A DNA stretch of 64,000 nt from G963668605 sp963668605 (GCA_963668605.1 OY764903.1:2604001-2668000), one strand, 5' to 3'. Positions 53,107-62,874 are shown, numbered from the stretch's first letter. Notes: generated by a model from the letters alone, not told the origin. Numbers and translations are program-made.

Positions 53107-55389
53107 TCAGCGCACGCTGTAAAACTCGGGCGACGCGCCGAGCGTGATCGTCTTGCCGCCGGCTTCGATAATCAGAGCGTCGCCGCTGCGGCGCGTGCGG
53201 ATCGCTTCACTGGGCGCGGCACCTTTCTTGTAGGGCCGCAATACGGCTACAACCAGCGCCTTTGTGGCGGGCGTGGCGGTAGATGCCTCGACGTGCCACT
53301 GCGGCGGGATGGCGGTCTTCGTGGCGTCCTTCAAATACTTCCAGTTGGGTTCGGGATCGTAGCCGGTCCACTGCTTCAGACGCAGAGGTTCAGCGGCGAT
53401 GTAGTCGACGCGCACGCCGCCGTGCACGCGTTCGAGCCCGAGCGATTGCCTGGCTTCGTCGAGCGTAAACGGCACTCCGCCGTGCAGCATGAACTGGAAC
53501 GTCGCCGGCTTCTCCGCCTCGACTTCGTCGGCAATGATGACGACATCCGGTTTTACAAAAATGACATGCCGCAAATAACGCTTGAGCTTGCCGCCGTACG
53601 CAGCCGTCGCGTCGCCGGCCGTGTAGTCGACGCCCTTCTTCGATTCAAAGCGGACGATGCTGCCGTCGGGACTCGCCGAGTGCGGCTTCTGCCCTTCCCC
53701 GTCCACTAGCATGGCGTTCTGAGCCTTTGTGCTCCAGCACCACTCCTTATGAAACGGGCTGCCATATAGATCGCGATATACGTTATTTACCAACAGCGCA
53801 TCGCCGTAGGCGTCGAGCGTGAAGGAGTTGTGCGCGTCGTGCCCGTGGCTCTGGCGTCCGAACGGGCTCGACTTGAAGCGGACTTGCACATTCGCAGCCG
53901 AGTCGAGCAGCGTGTTGTTTAGTATGGCGACGCCGATACCGCGAAAAAGTTTGGAAGGCAGCAGGTCGACCGGCGCTTTGGGCGCGGTCCGCGGCAACGC
54001 ACTCCACAGGAAGCCCAACACCGGCTCCTCGTTCTCCGGGTTGATCTTCCACTGCGCGGCCCACCAGGCCCAATACGGATTGCCGGCGGCTGCAGCGAAG
54101 TAGTGTACAAAGTTCCAACTGCTGGAGGGCGGCCGGGCGGCTAGATCGCCGAAGCCCATATCCGCCACGCCGGGCGGTGCGGTATAGAGCGCGTAGTCGC
54201 CGACGTGCTCGAAGAACGGCTTTTTGAATCCATCGATGCCGAGCGAAGTCCGCGCGACGTCGAGCCACCAGGTCGCTTTCGACATGTAGCTGGCCCAATA
54301 CGCGAGCCCTTCGTGCCAGCCGCCGTCGTCGTCGGACCAGACCGGGTAGGCGGCGAAAAACTTGCTCACGGCGAAATCGAGGTACTGCGCCGATTCGGGC
54401 GTGTCGCCGAAAGTCGCGATGGCGTTTTCGGCGAGCTTGTGCCAGGAGCGGTTGCCGTGGCTGTTATAAGGCATGTTCAGATGGCCCGCGCCTTCGCCGG
54501 TTTGGCCAGCCTTCCAAACGTCTTGGGCACGGCGCAGCAGTGCAGCGCGAACCTGCTTGCGTTCCGCGTCGCTAAGCGCAGCATAGGCCCAATCGTAGGC
54601 GCGCGCAAGGCGATGAAGAATGGGCATGGCCGCTTCGTCATTGAGACGCCAATTCGTGGGACCGTCGGGATTCCAGCTTGCCAGATGCAGCACCCAGCGC
54701 CGCGCGGCATCCCCATACTTCTTCTCGCCGGTGAGCAAATAGGCGAAGGCGAGCGCTTCGGCTTCCATGCAGGCCTTCTGCGTCTGCACGCGGTTCGACC
54801 ACCAGAACTGCACGGTCTGCGGATTGGAGATCGTGCCCATTTCGGTAGGCTCGGGCGTAGGCTCGGCGGAGAGCAGTTGATCGGCGCGCTGCAAGACGCG
54901 CTGCCAGCTCTTGGCGCCGCCGCCTTGAGCCCACGCGCGCAGCCGCGGCAAATCGCGCGCGGTGACGAACAGGCGTGGGTGATCCTTCGGAATGCGGGCG
55001 GCGAGTTCCGTCGTCGACGGTTGTGGAAACTCGATGGCATCGGTCGCAATGGTGAACTTGCGCGCGCGGCTCCACGCCGATGGTTGTGCCTTGGGCGGCA
55101 CGATACGGTAACGCCAATACCAGACTCCCGGCGCCAGAGGACGATTGTGCGTATAGACGCTCCACGGAATCCCGTCGACGGTAACGGCGGCGGAGAAATC
55201 GGCGCTACGCGACCACTGCACGGAGAAGCGCAGATTGCGGGCGTCACTGACCCAGCTCAGTGCGGGCGGATTGACGGCGACGACGGCGCCGTCGGCTGGG
55301 CGATAGCCCCATTCCTCGGGTTTGGGCGTACGATCCGGCGTCTGGCAGAAAAGCAGCAAGGGGAACAGGGCAAAAATCAAGCGAAACAC
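53107..55389 (-). CDS. Heparinase II/III-like polysaccharide lyase family protein
   Basis: A GTG at 55389 gives 760 residues with a hydrophobic signal (FRLIFALFPLLLFCQ) that may be a lipoprotein signal. A fibronectin-like domain (about 25-125) is followed by an alpha/alpha toroid (LAARIPKDHPRLFVTARDLPRLR, YLLTGEKKYGDAARRWVLHLASWNP, NMPYNSHGNRSWHKLAENAIATFG) and a heparinase II/III-like beta domain (SHGHDAHNSFTLDAYGDALLVNNVYRDLYG, IIADEVEAEKPATFQFMLHGG). The NSHGNR and SHGHDAHNSF His are candidate catalytic residues. Such enzymes cut uronic-acid polysaccharides by elimination. It is divergent from the sulfatase gene, which is a typical pairing. Longer upstream frames have no better start. Confidence 0.83.
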   Translation of the reverse strand: MFRLIFALFPLLLFCQTPDRTPKPEEWGYRPADGAVVAVNPPALSWVSDARNLRFSVQWSRSADFSAAVTVDGIPWSVYTHNRPLAPGVWYWRYRIVPPKAQPSAWSRARKFTIATDAIEFPQPSTTELAARIPKDHPRLFVTARDLPRLRAWAQGGGAKSWQRVLQRADQLLSAEPTPEPTEMGTISNPQTVQFWWSNRVQTQKACMEAEALAFAYLLTGEKKYGDAARRWVLHLASWNPDGPTNWRLNDEAAMPILHRLARAYDWAYAALSDAERKQVRAALLRRAQDVWKAGQTGEGAGHLNMPYNSHGNRSWHKLAENAIATFGDTPESAQYLDFAVSKFFAAYPVWSDDDGGWHEGLAYWASYMSKATWWLDVARTSLGIDGFKKPFFEHVGDYALYTAPPGVADMGFGDLAARPPSSSWNFVHYFAAAAGNPYWAWWAAQWKINPENEEPVLGFLWSALPRTAPKAPVDLLPSKLFRGIGVAILNNTLLDSAANVQVRFKSSPFGRQSHGHDAHNSFTLDAYGDALLVNNVYRDLYGSPFHKEWCWSTKAQNAMLVDGEGQKPHSASPDGSIVRFESKKGVDYTAGDATAAYGGKLKRYLRHVIFVKPDVVIIADEVEAEKPATFQFMLHGGVPFTLDEARQSLGLERVHGGVRVDYIAAEPLRLKQWTGYDPEPNWKYLKDATKTAIPPQWHVEASTATPATKALVVAVLRPYKKGAAPSEAIRTRRSGDALIIEAGGKTITLGASPEFYSVR

Positions 55390-55477
55390 GATGCGCGACT
55401 CCTTTTCAAGCTCCAAGAATAACAGAGGCTCGGAGTCTTCGATATACTTCAGCTTGGCCCAAAAGGTGAAAGATTCT

Positions 55478-56857
55478 ATGCAAAAAATCAATCGACGGCA
55501 AGTGTTGGCGGGAACTGGAGCGTATGGCGCGACAATGCTGGGACAAACCCCGGCCACGCGTCCGAACATACTCTATGTTCACTCGCACGACACCGGGAGA
55601 TACATCCAACCCTACGGGCACGCCGTGCCCACGCCGAATCTCCAGAAGCTGGCTGAAGCGGGCGTGCTCTTCCGCCAGGCATTTTGCGCCGGACCGACGT
55701 GTTCGCCGAGCCGCGCGGCGCTGCTCACCGGGCAATGCCCCCACTCCAGCGGGATGACCGGACTGGCGCACCGCGGCTTCCGGCTGAACGACCCCAAGCA
55801 GCATCTGGTCCATACGCTGCGCGCGGCGGGCTACACGGCGGTGCTCGCCGGCATCCAGCACGTAGCCAACGGCAAAGATGTAGAGAGTCTCGGTTACGAC
55901 AAGATGATCAACAGCGGCGGGCGCGCACCCAAGGTCGCCGAGGCGGCGGTGGAATTTATAAAGAGTAAGCCGAAGACGCCTTTCTTCCTCGACGCCGGTT
56001 TCTTTGAAACGCATCGCGAATATCCAGTTCCGGGCGCGAAGGAAGACGAGCGCTATTGTCTGCCCCCCGCTCCGTTGCCGGACACGCCCGAAACGCGGCA
56101 CGATATGGCGCAGTTCAAGGCCTCGGCGCGCATCATGGACGCGGCCGTGGGCGAGATCCTCGCCGCGCTCGACGCGACGGGATTGGCGGAGAATACGCTG
56201 GTGATCAGCACGACCGACCACGGCATCGCGTTCCCCGAGATGAAGTGCAACCTCACCGATCAGGGCATGGGCATCATGCTGCTGATGCGCGGTCCGGGCG
56301 GATTCCGGGGCGGCAAGGCCTGCGATGCGATGGTTTCGCACATCGACATTTTCCCGACGATCTGCGACGTGCTCGGGATCGCGCATCCCGCCTGGCTGCA
56401 AGGCAAATCGCTGCTGCCGCTGATGAACGGAAAGGCCAAGGAGATTCACGACGAGGTCTTCGCCGAGGTCAGCTACCATGCCGCGTACGAACCCAAGCGC
56501 GCGGTGCGCACCAAGCGCTGGAAATACACCCGGCGCTTCGACGCGCTGACACATCCGAATCTGCCGAATTGCGACGACGGACCGAGCAAGAGCGTATGGC
56601 TCGAGCAGGGCTGGCGCGGACAGCCCGTGGCCAAGGAAGAGCTTTTCGACCTGATGTTCGATCCGGCCGAACACCGCAATCTGGCCGCCGATCCGGCTCA
56701 ACGCGCCGTCCTGGCCGAGATGCGCGGGCGCCTCGATAGCTGGATGAAACGCACGGCCGATCCGCTGCTGCACGGTCCGGTGAAAGCGCCGCCCGGCGCG
56801 GTGGTCAACGATCCCGAGGGAACGTCGCCGAAGGAGAAGACAGTTAGCGCGGGGTGA
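55478..56857 (+). CDS. Sulfatase with formylglycine motif
   Basis: From ATG 55478 the product is 459 residues with a Tat-like leader (INRRQVLAGTGAYGA). The active-site motif C75-S-P-S-R79 (TCSPSRAALLTG) would be converted to formylglycine. Other motifs: ISTTDHGIAFPEMKC (metal-binding Asp and His), and GKSLLPLMNGKAKE. Sulfatases of this type cut sulfate esters, probably on polysaccharides. A modifying enzyme gene is not in the window. The gene diverges from the heparinase-like gene with 88 bp between starts. Confidence 0.9.
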   Translation: MQKINRRQVLAGTGAYGATMLGQTPATRPNILYVHSHDTGRYIQPYGHAVPTPNLQKLAEAGVLFRQAFCAGPTCSPSRAALLTGQCPHSSGMTGLAHRGFRLNDPKQHLVHTLRAAGYTAVLAGIQHVANGKDVESLGYDKMINSGGRAPKVAEAAVEFIKSKPKTPFFLDAGFFETHREYPVPGAKEDERYCLPPAPLPDTPETRHDMAQFKASARIMDAAVGEILAALDATGLAENTLVISTTDHGIAFPEMKCNLTDQGMGIMLLMRGPGGFRGGKACDAMVSHIDIFPTICDVLGIAHPAWLQGKSLLPLMNGKAKEIHDEVFAEVSYHAAYEPKRAVRTKRWKYTRRFDALTHPNLPNCDDGPSKSVWLEQGWRGQPVAKEELFDLMFDPAEHRNLAADPAQRAVLAEMRGRLDSWMKRTADPLLHGPVKAPPGAVVNDPEGTSPKEKTVSAG

Positions 56858-56896
56858 AGACACGCGGCGGGATCTGGCTGCTAATCCAACGGCTGG

Positions 56897-56933
56897 CGAA
56901 ATGGGGGCACGGCGCCGCCGTACCCCCATTTCG
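56897..56933. terminator. Bidirectional terminator-like hairpin
   Basis: Arms cgaaatgggggcacggc and gccgtacccccatttcg pair over 17 bp with one mismatch and a short loop. It lies between the convergent sulfatase and repeat-protein genes, 40 bp after one stop and 2 bp after the other. The T and A runs at the arm ends are short. Confidence 0.65.
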
Positions 56934-56934
56934 T

Positions 56935-59742
56935 TCAAGGCTTGTCTATGAAGATGCCGGCCTGGTCGGGGCCGTTGAGCAGCACGGCGCTGAAGAGGAA
57001 CCTGCCTGAGGGCGTGGCCACCAGGGTTGGGTACAGCTTGCCGAACTCGCTGCCGGTGCCTTGGGCCTTCTCACCGTTCCAGGCGAACTTGCGGAGCGCC
57101 CCATTCGCCCCGGCGATGACAAGTTGCGGACGGAAGGTCGTTCCACGGCTGTCGGTGACGTAGATCGCCATCTCTCCAGAGTCAGCCAGAGCGACCAGTT
57201 GATTTCCGGGCCAAAACAGGGATCCGGCTTGACCGCCGCCGGGCAACGGCTGAGTCTGGAGCAGGCGCGGCGAGAGATTGTCGGGAGCCGAACCGAGGAA
57301 CCAGCCGTTCCCGATATCGGGGGAGTTCAGGCCAGCCCAGAAGGCCACCTGGCCGGAGCTGTTGAGATCGACTGTCTCCTGGAATAGCACGAACTTCGGT
57401 CCGCCGGGGACCGGAGCGGAGTCACCGTTCATTGCCAAGGCCTGCCGCGTGTACTCCGTCGCGCCGGGCGTGGACAGGAAGATGCCCGCGTTTTTGCCGT
57501 TTCCCGTCAGGTTGGCGAGATACGCGACCTGGCCGGCGGCGTTCAACTTGAACACGTTGGGCAAGCCGTTGCCGACATTCACTCCCTGGGAAACATTGTC
57601 CCCATTCCTGACCACCTTGACGGGCGTGCCGCCGCCAGTGCCGACGAAAATGCCAGCCCCGTTGCCCATTCCGTTTCCTCTGAAGGCCACCTGACCGCTG
57701 TCGTTCAGCACTACGCCGTTGAAAGTGGCGAAGGTGGCGCCACCTCCCGGCATGTCATCCCCCTGACGCGCCACGGCTTGAATCCCATCAGGCGCCGAAG
57801 CGATCGAGGCGATAAAGATACCTTGGCTAGAGATTCCCTGGCTAGAGGTAGTGCCTGCCTGGAATGCCACCTGGGTCTGATTGTTGAGCTGAGGCGCGCC
57901 GAATGAGGTAATGGTGTCCCCGCCCGGCACACCGTCGCCGGTGAGCAGCACCTTCCGCAGACCGCTATCCGGGAGGTTGGCCAGTATTCCAGCACGGGGG
58001 TAGATGTTGGATCCCAGGAGCGCGGCCGTGAACACAACCTCGCCCTTGCCGTTCATCGAGAAACTCTCCGGGCCAACCACTGTTCCGAGGTCCGGGACCT
58101 GGTCGAACTCCGCTACGATCTTCCGGAGTCCGGACGTGCCGGTGTCCAGTTGTTTGGCGTAGAAGGTGGCTTGCCCACCGGCCTTGAGAACGCGCATGAG
58201 GGTCTCCGTGTCGTTGATCGAGGCGGGACCGGCCCTCAAGACGATGTTGGCCCCGTCGGGCAGGGAGTCACTCGAACTTACCACGGACGTGACTCCGCCC
58301 GCACTAGTCCAGGAGAAAAGCCCGACAGCGTTGGATTCCAGGATATCGGCAAGGAAAACAACCTGGCCGCCTGCGTTAATCAAAGCAGGAGTTGTCCTGC
58401 CACTAAAGCCAAACATTCCGCCGGCCGGCGCGGCCTCGCCCTCAGCGGCGATCTTGATCGGGTCCGCGTCACCGGAGGCCAGGAACCAACCCATTGGCGA
58501 CGACCCTCCTGTGAGCGTGGCCAGGAAGGCGACCTTGCCGGCATTGTTCAGCACTGCCTGCTGAGTCGTAGCGAAAGCCCCCGCGGAGCCCGCGGATTGA
58601 CCCCGTTTGAAGACCACTTGCGGCGCCGGGTCGGCCAGGCTCTTTAGGAAGAGGGCATGGTGCAGCCCGCCTGTAGTGAGGCAGTCATAGAGGACACGAT
58701 CGGAATCGTCGAATCCGCGCAGCCAGGGAAACGCGGCGCAGTTACCCAACTCCTGGATTCCGGTCGGATCCCCCTGGCCCACGAGTTTCGCAACCCCCGA
58801 GGCGTCGCCGATCCAAATGCCGGGATTCCCGCCGACCAGGCTGGTTCGGAATGCTATTTTTCCGTTGTTGTTGAGAGCGTAGTAAACACCATAGTTCGGG
58901 GTATCAATATTGAAGCCATTGAAATTGCCATCGGCGTTGCCGGCCTTAGCGACGAGACGCACTTCCGTTCCGTCGAACAGGAAGATCGCACGGCCCGTGG
59001 TGCCACCGTTGATGTCGGCGAGAAAAGCCAATTGGCCGGCATCGTTGAAGCCGATGAGCTGCCGGAAGTTCGAGTAAGTGCCACCGGTTCCGGGCGCGGG
59101 CTTGGTTCCCACGGCGACTTCTATCGGGCTCGAGTCCGGCCTGGCGATGTAGATCCCCGGTATGTAGGAATTCGTATTTCCCAAGACAGCCACTCTATCC
59201 TGATTGTTCAATAGGATCTGCGAGAAGCTGCTCAAAGGCGTATTCATCTGGCGGTACGAGGAACCGTCGAACACGGCGATGCCGACCGGATCCAGATTAC
59301 CCTTGACGGCGAGGGAGACGAGAAACGCCGCGTGGCCAGCGGCGTTGACCTGGAGTAGCGTACCGGGCGTGTCCAGAAGGGCGCCCGTAAATCCTTGGGG
59401 CGAGCCCAGACCCAGCGTTTCAAAAGAGTCATTGGCTTGCAGCAGCCGCGCGCGGGCGCCGGTCTCCTGGTTCCAGTGGAACAAAGCAGTATTGCCACCG
59501 GAAGCGAAGTAGACATTCCCCGTGTCAGTCAGCTTGAACTGGTTGGGGGGCATGGAGAACTTGTCATTCGTCGCAAGCGCCGCGCGATCCGTGATCACGG
59601 CGGTGGCAGTGGCCTGTTGACCGGTGCATTGGGGTGCCACGATCAGCGCCAGAAAGGGGGCGGCCAAAGTCAATGCGATCCATCGTGACGCGAGTCGGCC
59701 GCGAGAAGACGTGAGTTGGTTAGACATTTGGTTTTCCGACAT
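56935..59742 (-). CDS. Secreted beta-propeller-like repeat protein
   Basis: The 935-residue product has a signal peptide (about 17-42) and then repeats of about 60-70 residues with the core NxxGQVAFxAxLtg...GIFL (examples: LNDSGQVAFRGNGMG, LNAAGQVAYLANLTG, LNSSGQVAFWAGLN, MNGKGEVVFTAALLG) followed by xVAxxGDxxPGG. About twelve repeats are visible. This repeat occurs in many secreted proteins of Acidobacteria and related phyla and probably forms a propeller. No catalytic residues are evident. Starts at 59742 or 59727 are possible. Confidence 0.72.
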   Translation of the reverse strand: MSENQMSNQLTSSRGRLASRWIALTLAAPFLALIVAPQCTGQQATATAVITDRAALATNDKFSMPPNQFKLTDTGNVYFASGGNTALFHWNQETGARARLLQANDSFETLGLGSPQGFTGALLDTPGTLLQVNAAGHAAFLVSLAVKGNLDPVGIAVFDGSSYRQMNTPLSSFSQILLNNQDRVAVLGNTNSYIPGIYIARPDSSPIEVAVGTKPAPGTGGTYSNFRQLIGFNDAGQLAFLADINGGTTGRAIFLFDGTEVRLVAKAGNADGNFNGFNIDTPNYGVYYALNNNGKIAFRTSLVGGNPGIWIGDASGVAKLVGQGDPTGIQELGNCAAFPWLRGFDDSDRVLYDCLTTGGLHHALFLKSLADPAPQVVFKRGQSAGSAGAFATTQQAVLNNAGKVAFLATLTGGSSPMGWFLASGDADPIKIAAEGEAAPAGGMFGFSGRTTPALINAGGQVVFLADILESNAVGLFSWTSAGGVTSVVSSSDSLPDGANIVLRAGPASINDTETLMRVLKAGGQATFYAKQLDTGTSGLRKIVAEFDQVPDLGTVVGPESFSMNGKGEVVFTAALLGSNIYPRAGILANLPDSGLRKVLLTGDGVPGGDTITSFGAPQLNNQTQVAFQAGTTSSQGISSQGIFIASIASAPDGIQAVARQGDDMPGGGATFATFNGVVLNDSGQVAFRGNGMGNGAGIFVGTGGGTPVKVVRNGDNVSQGVNVGNGLPNVFKLNAAGQVAYLANLTGNGKNAGIFLSTPGATEYTRQALAMNGDSAPVPGGPKFVLFQETVDLNSSGQVAFWAGLNSPDIGNGWFLGSAPDNLSPRLLQTQPLPGGGQAGSLFWPGNQLVALADSGEMAIYVTDSRGTTFRPQLVIAGANGALRKFAWNGEKAQGTGSEFGKLYPTLVATPSGRFLFSAVLLNGPDQAGIFIDKP

Positions 59743-59839
59743 CAGCCAGGATTTCTAATTTTGCGCCCGGCACGGGGACAGTATACACCGCCTTTGCCGA
59801 TCCCAAGTTCGCAAGTGACGTTCGAAATGGAAATGCGGG

Positions 59840-60877
59840 CTAATACCGCTTCGGCGGCATCCAGCCGTTCTTGGCGGGACTGGCGGGCCGCGGCAGTTTC
59901 ACCTTCGCCAAATAGATCGCGGCCTTGCCTTCGTGCGAGGAGTAGTAGCTCACCCACAGCAGCCCGTCGTGGAACACCATGCCGGGATAGCTGTTATCGC
60001 CACCCGACGGCAACGTCAGAAACTGCGTTAACTTCACTGTTTCCAGATCGAGCCAGGCAAGCGCGGTGTGCTCTTTTCCGTCATGGAAACGCGCGCCCAC
60101 TACGATGCGATCGTCGGGCAGACGGATCATTTGCGGACCGCCGAGCCGGACGCCGAGGTCGCGCCAGGTCCAGGCACGATATGGCGGACGGCTATGCCCC
60201 AGTAACGCGGTCGTGGAACCCTTGTCGCGGCGCAGCAGGCAATACGCCGTATCGTCTCCGCGAAACAGCAGGGCCGATTCGTTGGGATAGTTGTCGGTGA
60301 GCAGTTCGTCGACCAGGCTGCTCCACTGCATACCGTTCGTCGTGGTGTAAAGCCGGATCAGCGGCGGTCCCCATGTGCTGTAGCCGATGCTGTAGCCGCG
60401 CTCGCGGTGCCATGTGACACGCCACATCCAGACGTTGGGATCGCCTGTGGGAATCGGCTTGGTCCAATCGCGCCCATCGGAGGAGATGAAGACGTAGGAT
60501 TGATGATGTTGCGCGGCGTTCTCCGGAAACGCTCCGGCTGTGCTGAGGATCAGGGTGTTGACCGGGCTGATGCTGAATTTGGGATCGCGCAGGTCAACGC
60601 CGTCGAGCGCCAGGCGCGCGGCATCGCTCCAGCGCTCGCCGTCGGCGGAGGTCAGGATGCGGATTGCGCCATCCGCCGAAAAATGCGTACTGCCCTCGCG
60701 AAAGGCCAGATACCAGCGCTCGCGGAAACGAATCAGATCGGTGAAGGCGTTGTGTGGCGCCTTGTCCCACAACTTGCGGACCTCGACAATTTCGGGCCTG
60801 GCGGAGGGCTCCGCCGAGAGCGGGATAAGAGTGGCGGCCGCGAAAAGCGGCGCAAGCCTCAAGAAAAGCTGACGCAT
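59840..60877 (-). CDS. Sialidase-like beta-propeller, probable glycoside hydrolase
   Basis: From ATG 60877 the 345-residue product has a signal peptide (about 1-21). Propeller-type strands contain FRERWYLAFREG, RILTSADGERW, YVFISSDGRDWTKP and RLYTTTNGMQW, similar to Asp-box motifs (SxDxGxxW) of sialidases. The C-terminal region (GMVFHDGLLWVSYYSSHEGKAAIYLAKVKLP) is like family members called exo-alpha-sialidase. Catalytic Arg residues are plausible but the substrate cannot be named. The very long frame reaching 61291 covers the next gene on the other strand and is rejected. Confidence 0.7.
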   Translation of the reverse strand: MRQLFLRLAPLFAAATLIPLSAEPSARPEIVEVRKLWDKAPHNAFTDLIRFRERWYLAFREGSTHFSADGAIRILTSADGERWSDAARLALDGVDLRDPKFSISPVNTLILSTAGAFPENAAQHHQSYVFISSDGRDWTKPIPTGDPNVWMWRVTWHRERGYSIGYSTWGPPLIRLYTTTNGMQWSSLVDELLTDNYPNESALLFRGDDTAYCLLRRDKGSTTALLGHSRPPYRAWTWRDLGVRLGGPQMIRLPDDRIVVGARFHDGKEHTALAWLDLETVKLTQFLTLPSGGDNSYPGMVFHDGLLWVSYYSSHEGKAAIYLAKVKLPRPASPAKNGWMPPKRY

Positions 60878-60967
60878 GGCTTTTTCTATTCTAGAATCTA
60901 GAGAGCGCCGGACGTGCGGAAAATGGACGCAAGCGGGGATCCGGCCTTGTGCGGATAAAAGGAGAGT

Positions 60968-61297
60968 ATGAAACTGAGCAAACTGTTCATCGTACTGGTT
61001 ACCGCCCTTTCGCTGACGTGGATGGCTGCGGCGCAGACCAAACAAAAGGCGGGGAAGGTCGACTCGAAAACGGCGGCGGAGATGAAGGACGCCACCAAGA
61101 AAGCCGGGGCGTTGATCGACATCAACTCCGCAACAGCGGACCAACTGAAAACCATTCCGGGCATCGGCGAGGCCTACTCGGAAAAGATCATCAAGGGCCG
61201 CCCGTACAAGGGCAAGGACGACCTCGTTTCGAAGAAGATCCTGCCGCAGGGCGTTTACGACAAGGTGAAAGACAAGATCATCGCGAAGCAAAAGTAA
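60968..61297 (+). CDS. Secreted helix-hairpin-helix protein, ComEA-like
   Basis: The 109-residue protein has a signal peptide (about 1-23) and a helix-hairpin-helix (DINSATADQLKTIPGIGEAYSEKIIKGRPYKGKDDLV), the motif of ComEA-type DNA-binding proteins. It may bind DNA in the periplasm. A ComEC or other uptake gene is not in the window. It diverges from the sialidase-like gene. Confidence 0.8.
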   Translation: MKLSKLFIVLVTALSLTWMAAAQTKQKAGKVDSKTAAEMKDATKKAGALIDINSATADQLKTIPGIGEAYSEKIIKGRPYKGKDDLVSKKILPQGVYDKVKDKIIAKQK

Positions 61298-61330
61298 GAC
61301 CGCGGCCGGGGCCGCCGCGTGCGGTCCCGG

Positions 61331-62362
61331 TCAGCTCTTTCCCCACATGTTCGAGGCGCGCAGCAGCGCTTCCTGCACTGCCAGGTCCTGAGCCGGCGAA
61401 ACCGAGAGCGGTTTGCCTGTCTTCACCGATTCGGCCAAAGCCTCAAAATCAGCCACATAACGCTGAAACGCAGGCATCTCCACTTTGTTCACGCCAGCTT
61501 TGTACGGCCCCGCCGCTTTAGCCAGATCGATTTGCAGCGTACCTGGCTCGATCGGTTTCAGCACGGCCGTTCCATTGTACCCAAGGATCTCGAACGAGCG
61601 ATGCGGGTTGGCGTTGGGCTGCAAGATGGACGAGGTGATCACGCCGAGCGCCTTCGGAAACTCGAAGACCGCGACAGTATTGTCGGCCAGGCGGTCGTCG
61701 AATCCGCCGTGCGATTTCAGGAACGGCGTGACGTGCGAAGGCCGGCCGAGCAGACGGATAAGTGGGTCGATGAGGTGGGCGCCCTGCTCGAACATCTGTC
61801 CGCCCTTGAACAGGTTCCAATCCGGACGCCGCTCCACCGGAATCAGCGTGTTGATGGTTCCGCGCACGTGATAGATCTCGCCAAGCCAGCCTTGGCGCGC
61901 GGCTTCGAGGGCGGCATTCATGGCTGGGTGATAGCGCCACATGTAGCCCATCTGCATGAGTAGCTTCTTGCGCGCGGCGAGTTCCACAAGCTTTTCGAGA
62001 TCTCCGCGCTTGTACGAAGGCGGCTTCTCGATGTGGACATGCTTGCCGGCTTCGAGCGCGAGCCGGGCGTGCGCGGCATGCGGCTCGACGGCGGATTCAA
62101 TCGCGACGACGGCGATCGACTTGTCGCCGAGCAACTGGTCGAGCGTGAGCATCCGCACGCCGGCTTTTTCGAGCGCGGAACGGATGGCCAAGTCTGTCTC
62201 GAAGACGCCCGCGAGTTCGAAATTGGGCGAATCGCGGACCGTCTTGATCTTCGCCTCGGCGTGGGAATGCGCCGCGCCGAGAAATCCGATGCGAACCCGT
62301 TGCGCGGCGGGCGCGGAAGCCGCCGCGGCGGCGGCTGTGAGAAAGAATGTGCGACGGTTCAT
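61331..62362 (-). CDS. Gfo/Idh/MocA oxidoreductase with Tat-like leader
   Basis: The 343-residue protein begins MNRRTFFLTAAAAAAS, a Tat-like leader. The nucleotide motif is VRIGFLGAAHSHAEA, shorter in glycines than usual; the catalytic EKP motif is HIEKPPSYKRGD and EQGAHLIDPLIRLLG carries the active-site His. It is smaller than the other three members in the window. The substrate is unknown. Confidence 0.85.
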   Translation of the reverse strand: MNRRTFFLTAAAAAASAPAAQRVRIGFLGAAHSHAEAKIKTVRDSPNFELAGVFETDLAIRSALEKAGVRMLTLDQLLGDKSIAVVAIESAVEPHAAHARLALEAGKHVHIEKPPSYKRGDLEKLVELAARKKLLMQMGYMWRYHPAMNAALEAARQGWLGEIYHVRGTINTLIPVERRPDWNLFKGGQMFEQGAHLIDPLIRLLGRPSHVTPFLKSHGGFDDRLADNTVAVFEFPKALGVITSSILQPNANPHRSFEILGYNGTAVLKPIEPGTLQIDLAKAAGPYKAGVNKVEMPAFQRYVADFEALAESVKTGKPLSVSPAQDLAVQEALLRASNMWGKS

Positions 62363-62434
62363 CTGCGCTTCATTCTATCCGAACCGGAACCGTATCGCGT
62401 TCGTCTTGATACACTGAGAGAGAAGCGTTTTCCT

Positions 62435-62872
62435 ATGGCCGAAAAGAAACCAGTCGAAACCAAAGTCGTCGAAAAGAAAGAACCGATGCCGCCCATTCAG
62501 CAATGGATCGGCCCCGTCGCGTTGGGCTGGCTGATCCCGGGTGGCGGTCACTTCCTGTTGAAACGCAGCGGGCGCGGAGCTTTGCTGGCGATCTGCGTCG
62601 TGATGATGTACGCGTTCGGACTGTTGATGCGCGGTTCGCTGTTCCAGCCACAAAGCGGGGACCTGCTGACCACTGTGATCTACACAGGCGGATTCCTCGG
62701 CAACGTCGCCGCCGGGCTGCCGTATCTCTTGAGCGTCTGGTTCGGCTATGCGCAGCCCGATCTCGCCGGACATGTGCATGACTACGGAACAAAGTTCCTG
62801 GTCGGCGCGGGATTGCTGAACGTGCTTGCGCTGGTAGACGTGTTCGAGATCGCCGCGCGGAGGAAAGACTAA
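62435..62872 (+). CDS. Small membrane protein (DUF6677-like)
   Basis: The ATG at 62435 gives 145 residues with a basic, lysine-rich N-terminus (about 1-20) and three to four hydrophobic segments (PVALGWLIPGGGHFLLKRSGRGALLAI is the clearest feature). This resembles acidobacterial DUF6677 proteins, from memory. The last nine codons (FEIAARRKD) occur again at 63784-63814. The next gene begins 3 bp after the stop. A longer upstream frame lies over the oxidoreductase gene and is not used. Confidence 0.6.
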   Translation: MAEKKPVETKVVEKKEPMPPIQQWIGPVALGWLIPGGGHFLLKRSGRGALLAICVVMMYAFGLLMRGSLFQPQSGDLLTTVIYTGGFLGNVAAGLPYLLSVWFGYAQPDLAGHVHDYGTKFLVGAGLLNVLALVDVFEIAARRKD

Positions 62873-62874
62873 TA

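Noticed and set aside
54205..55422. 405-codon plus-strand frame opposite the heparinase-like gene
   Set aside because: Shadow of a gene with recognisable domains.
59840..61291. 483-residue version of the sialidase-like protein
   Set aside because: The extension lies opposite the helix-hairpin-helix gene and would precede a clear signal peptide at 60877.
61298..61330. Hairpin after the helix-hairpin-helix gene as a terminator
   Set aside because: GC-rich arms pair only imperfectly and there is no T run, so support is too weak to list.
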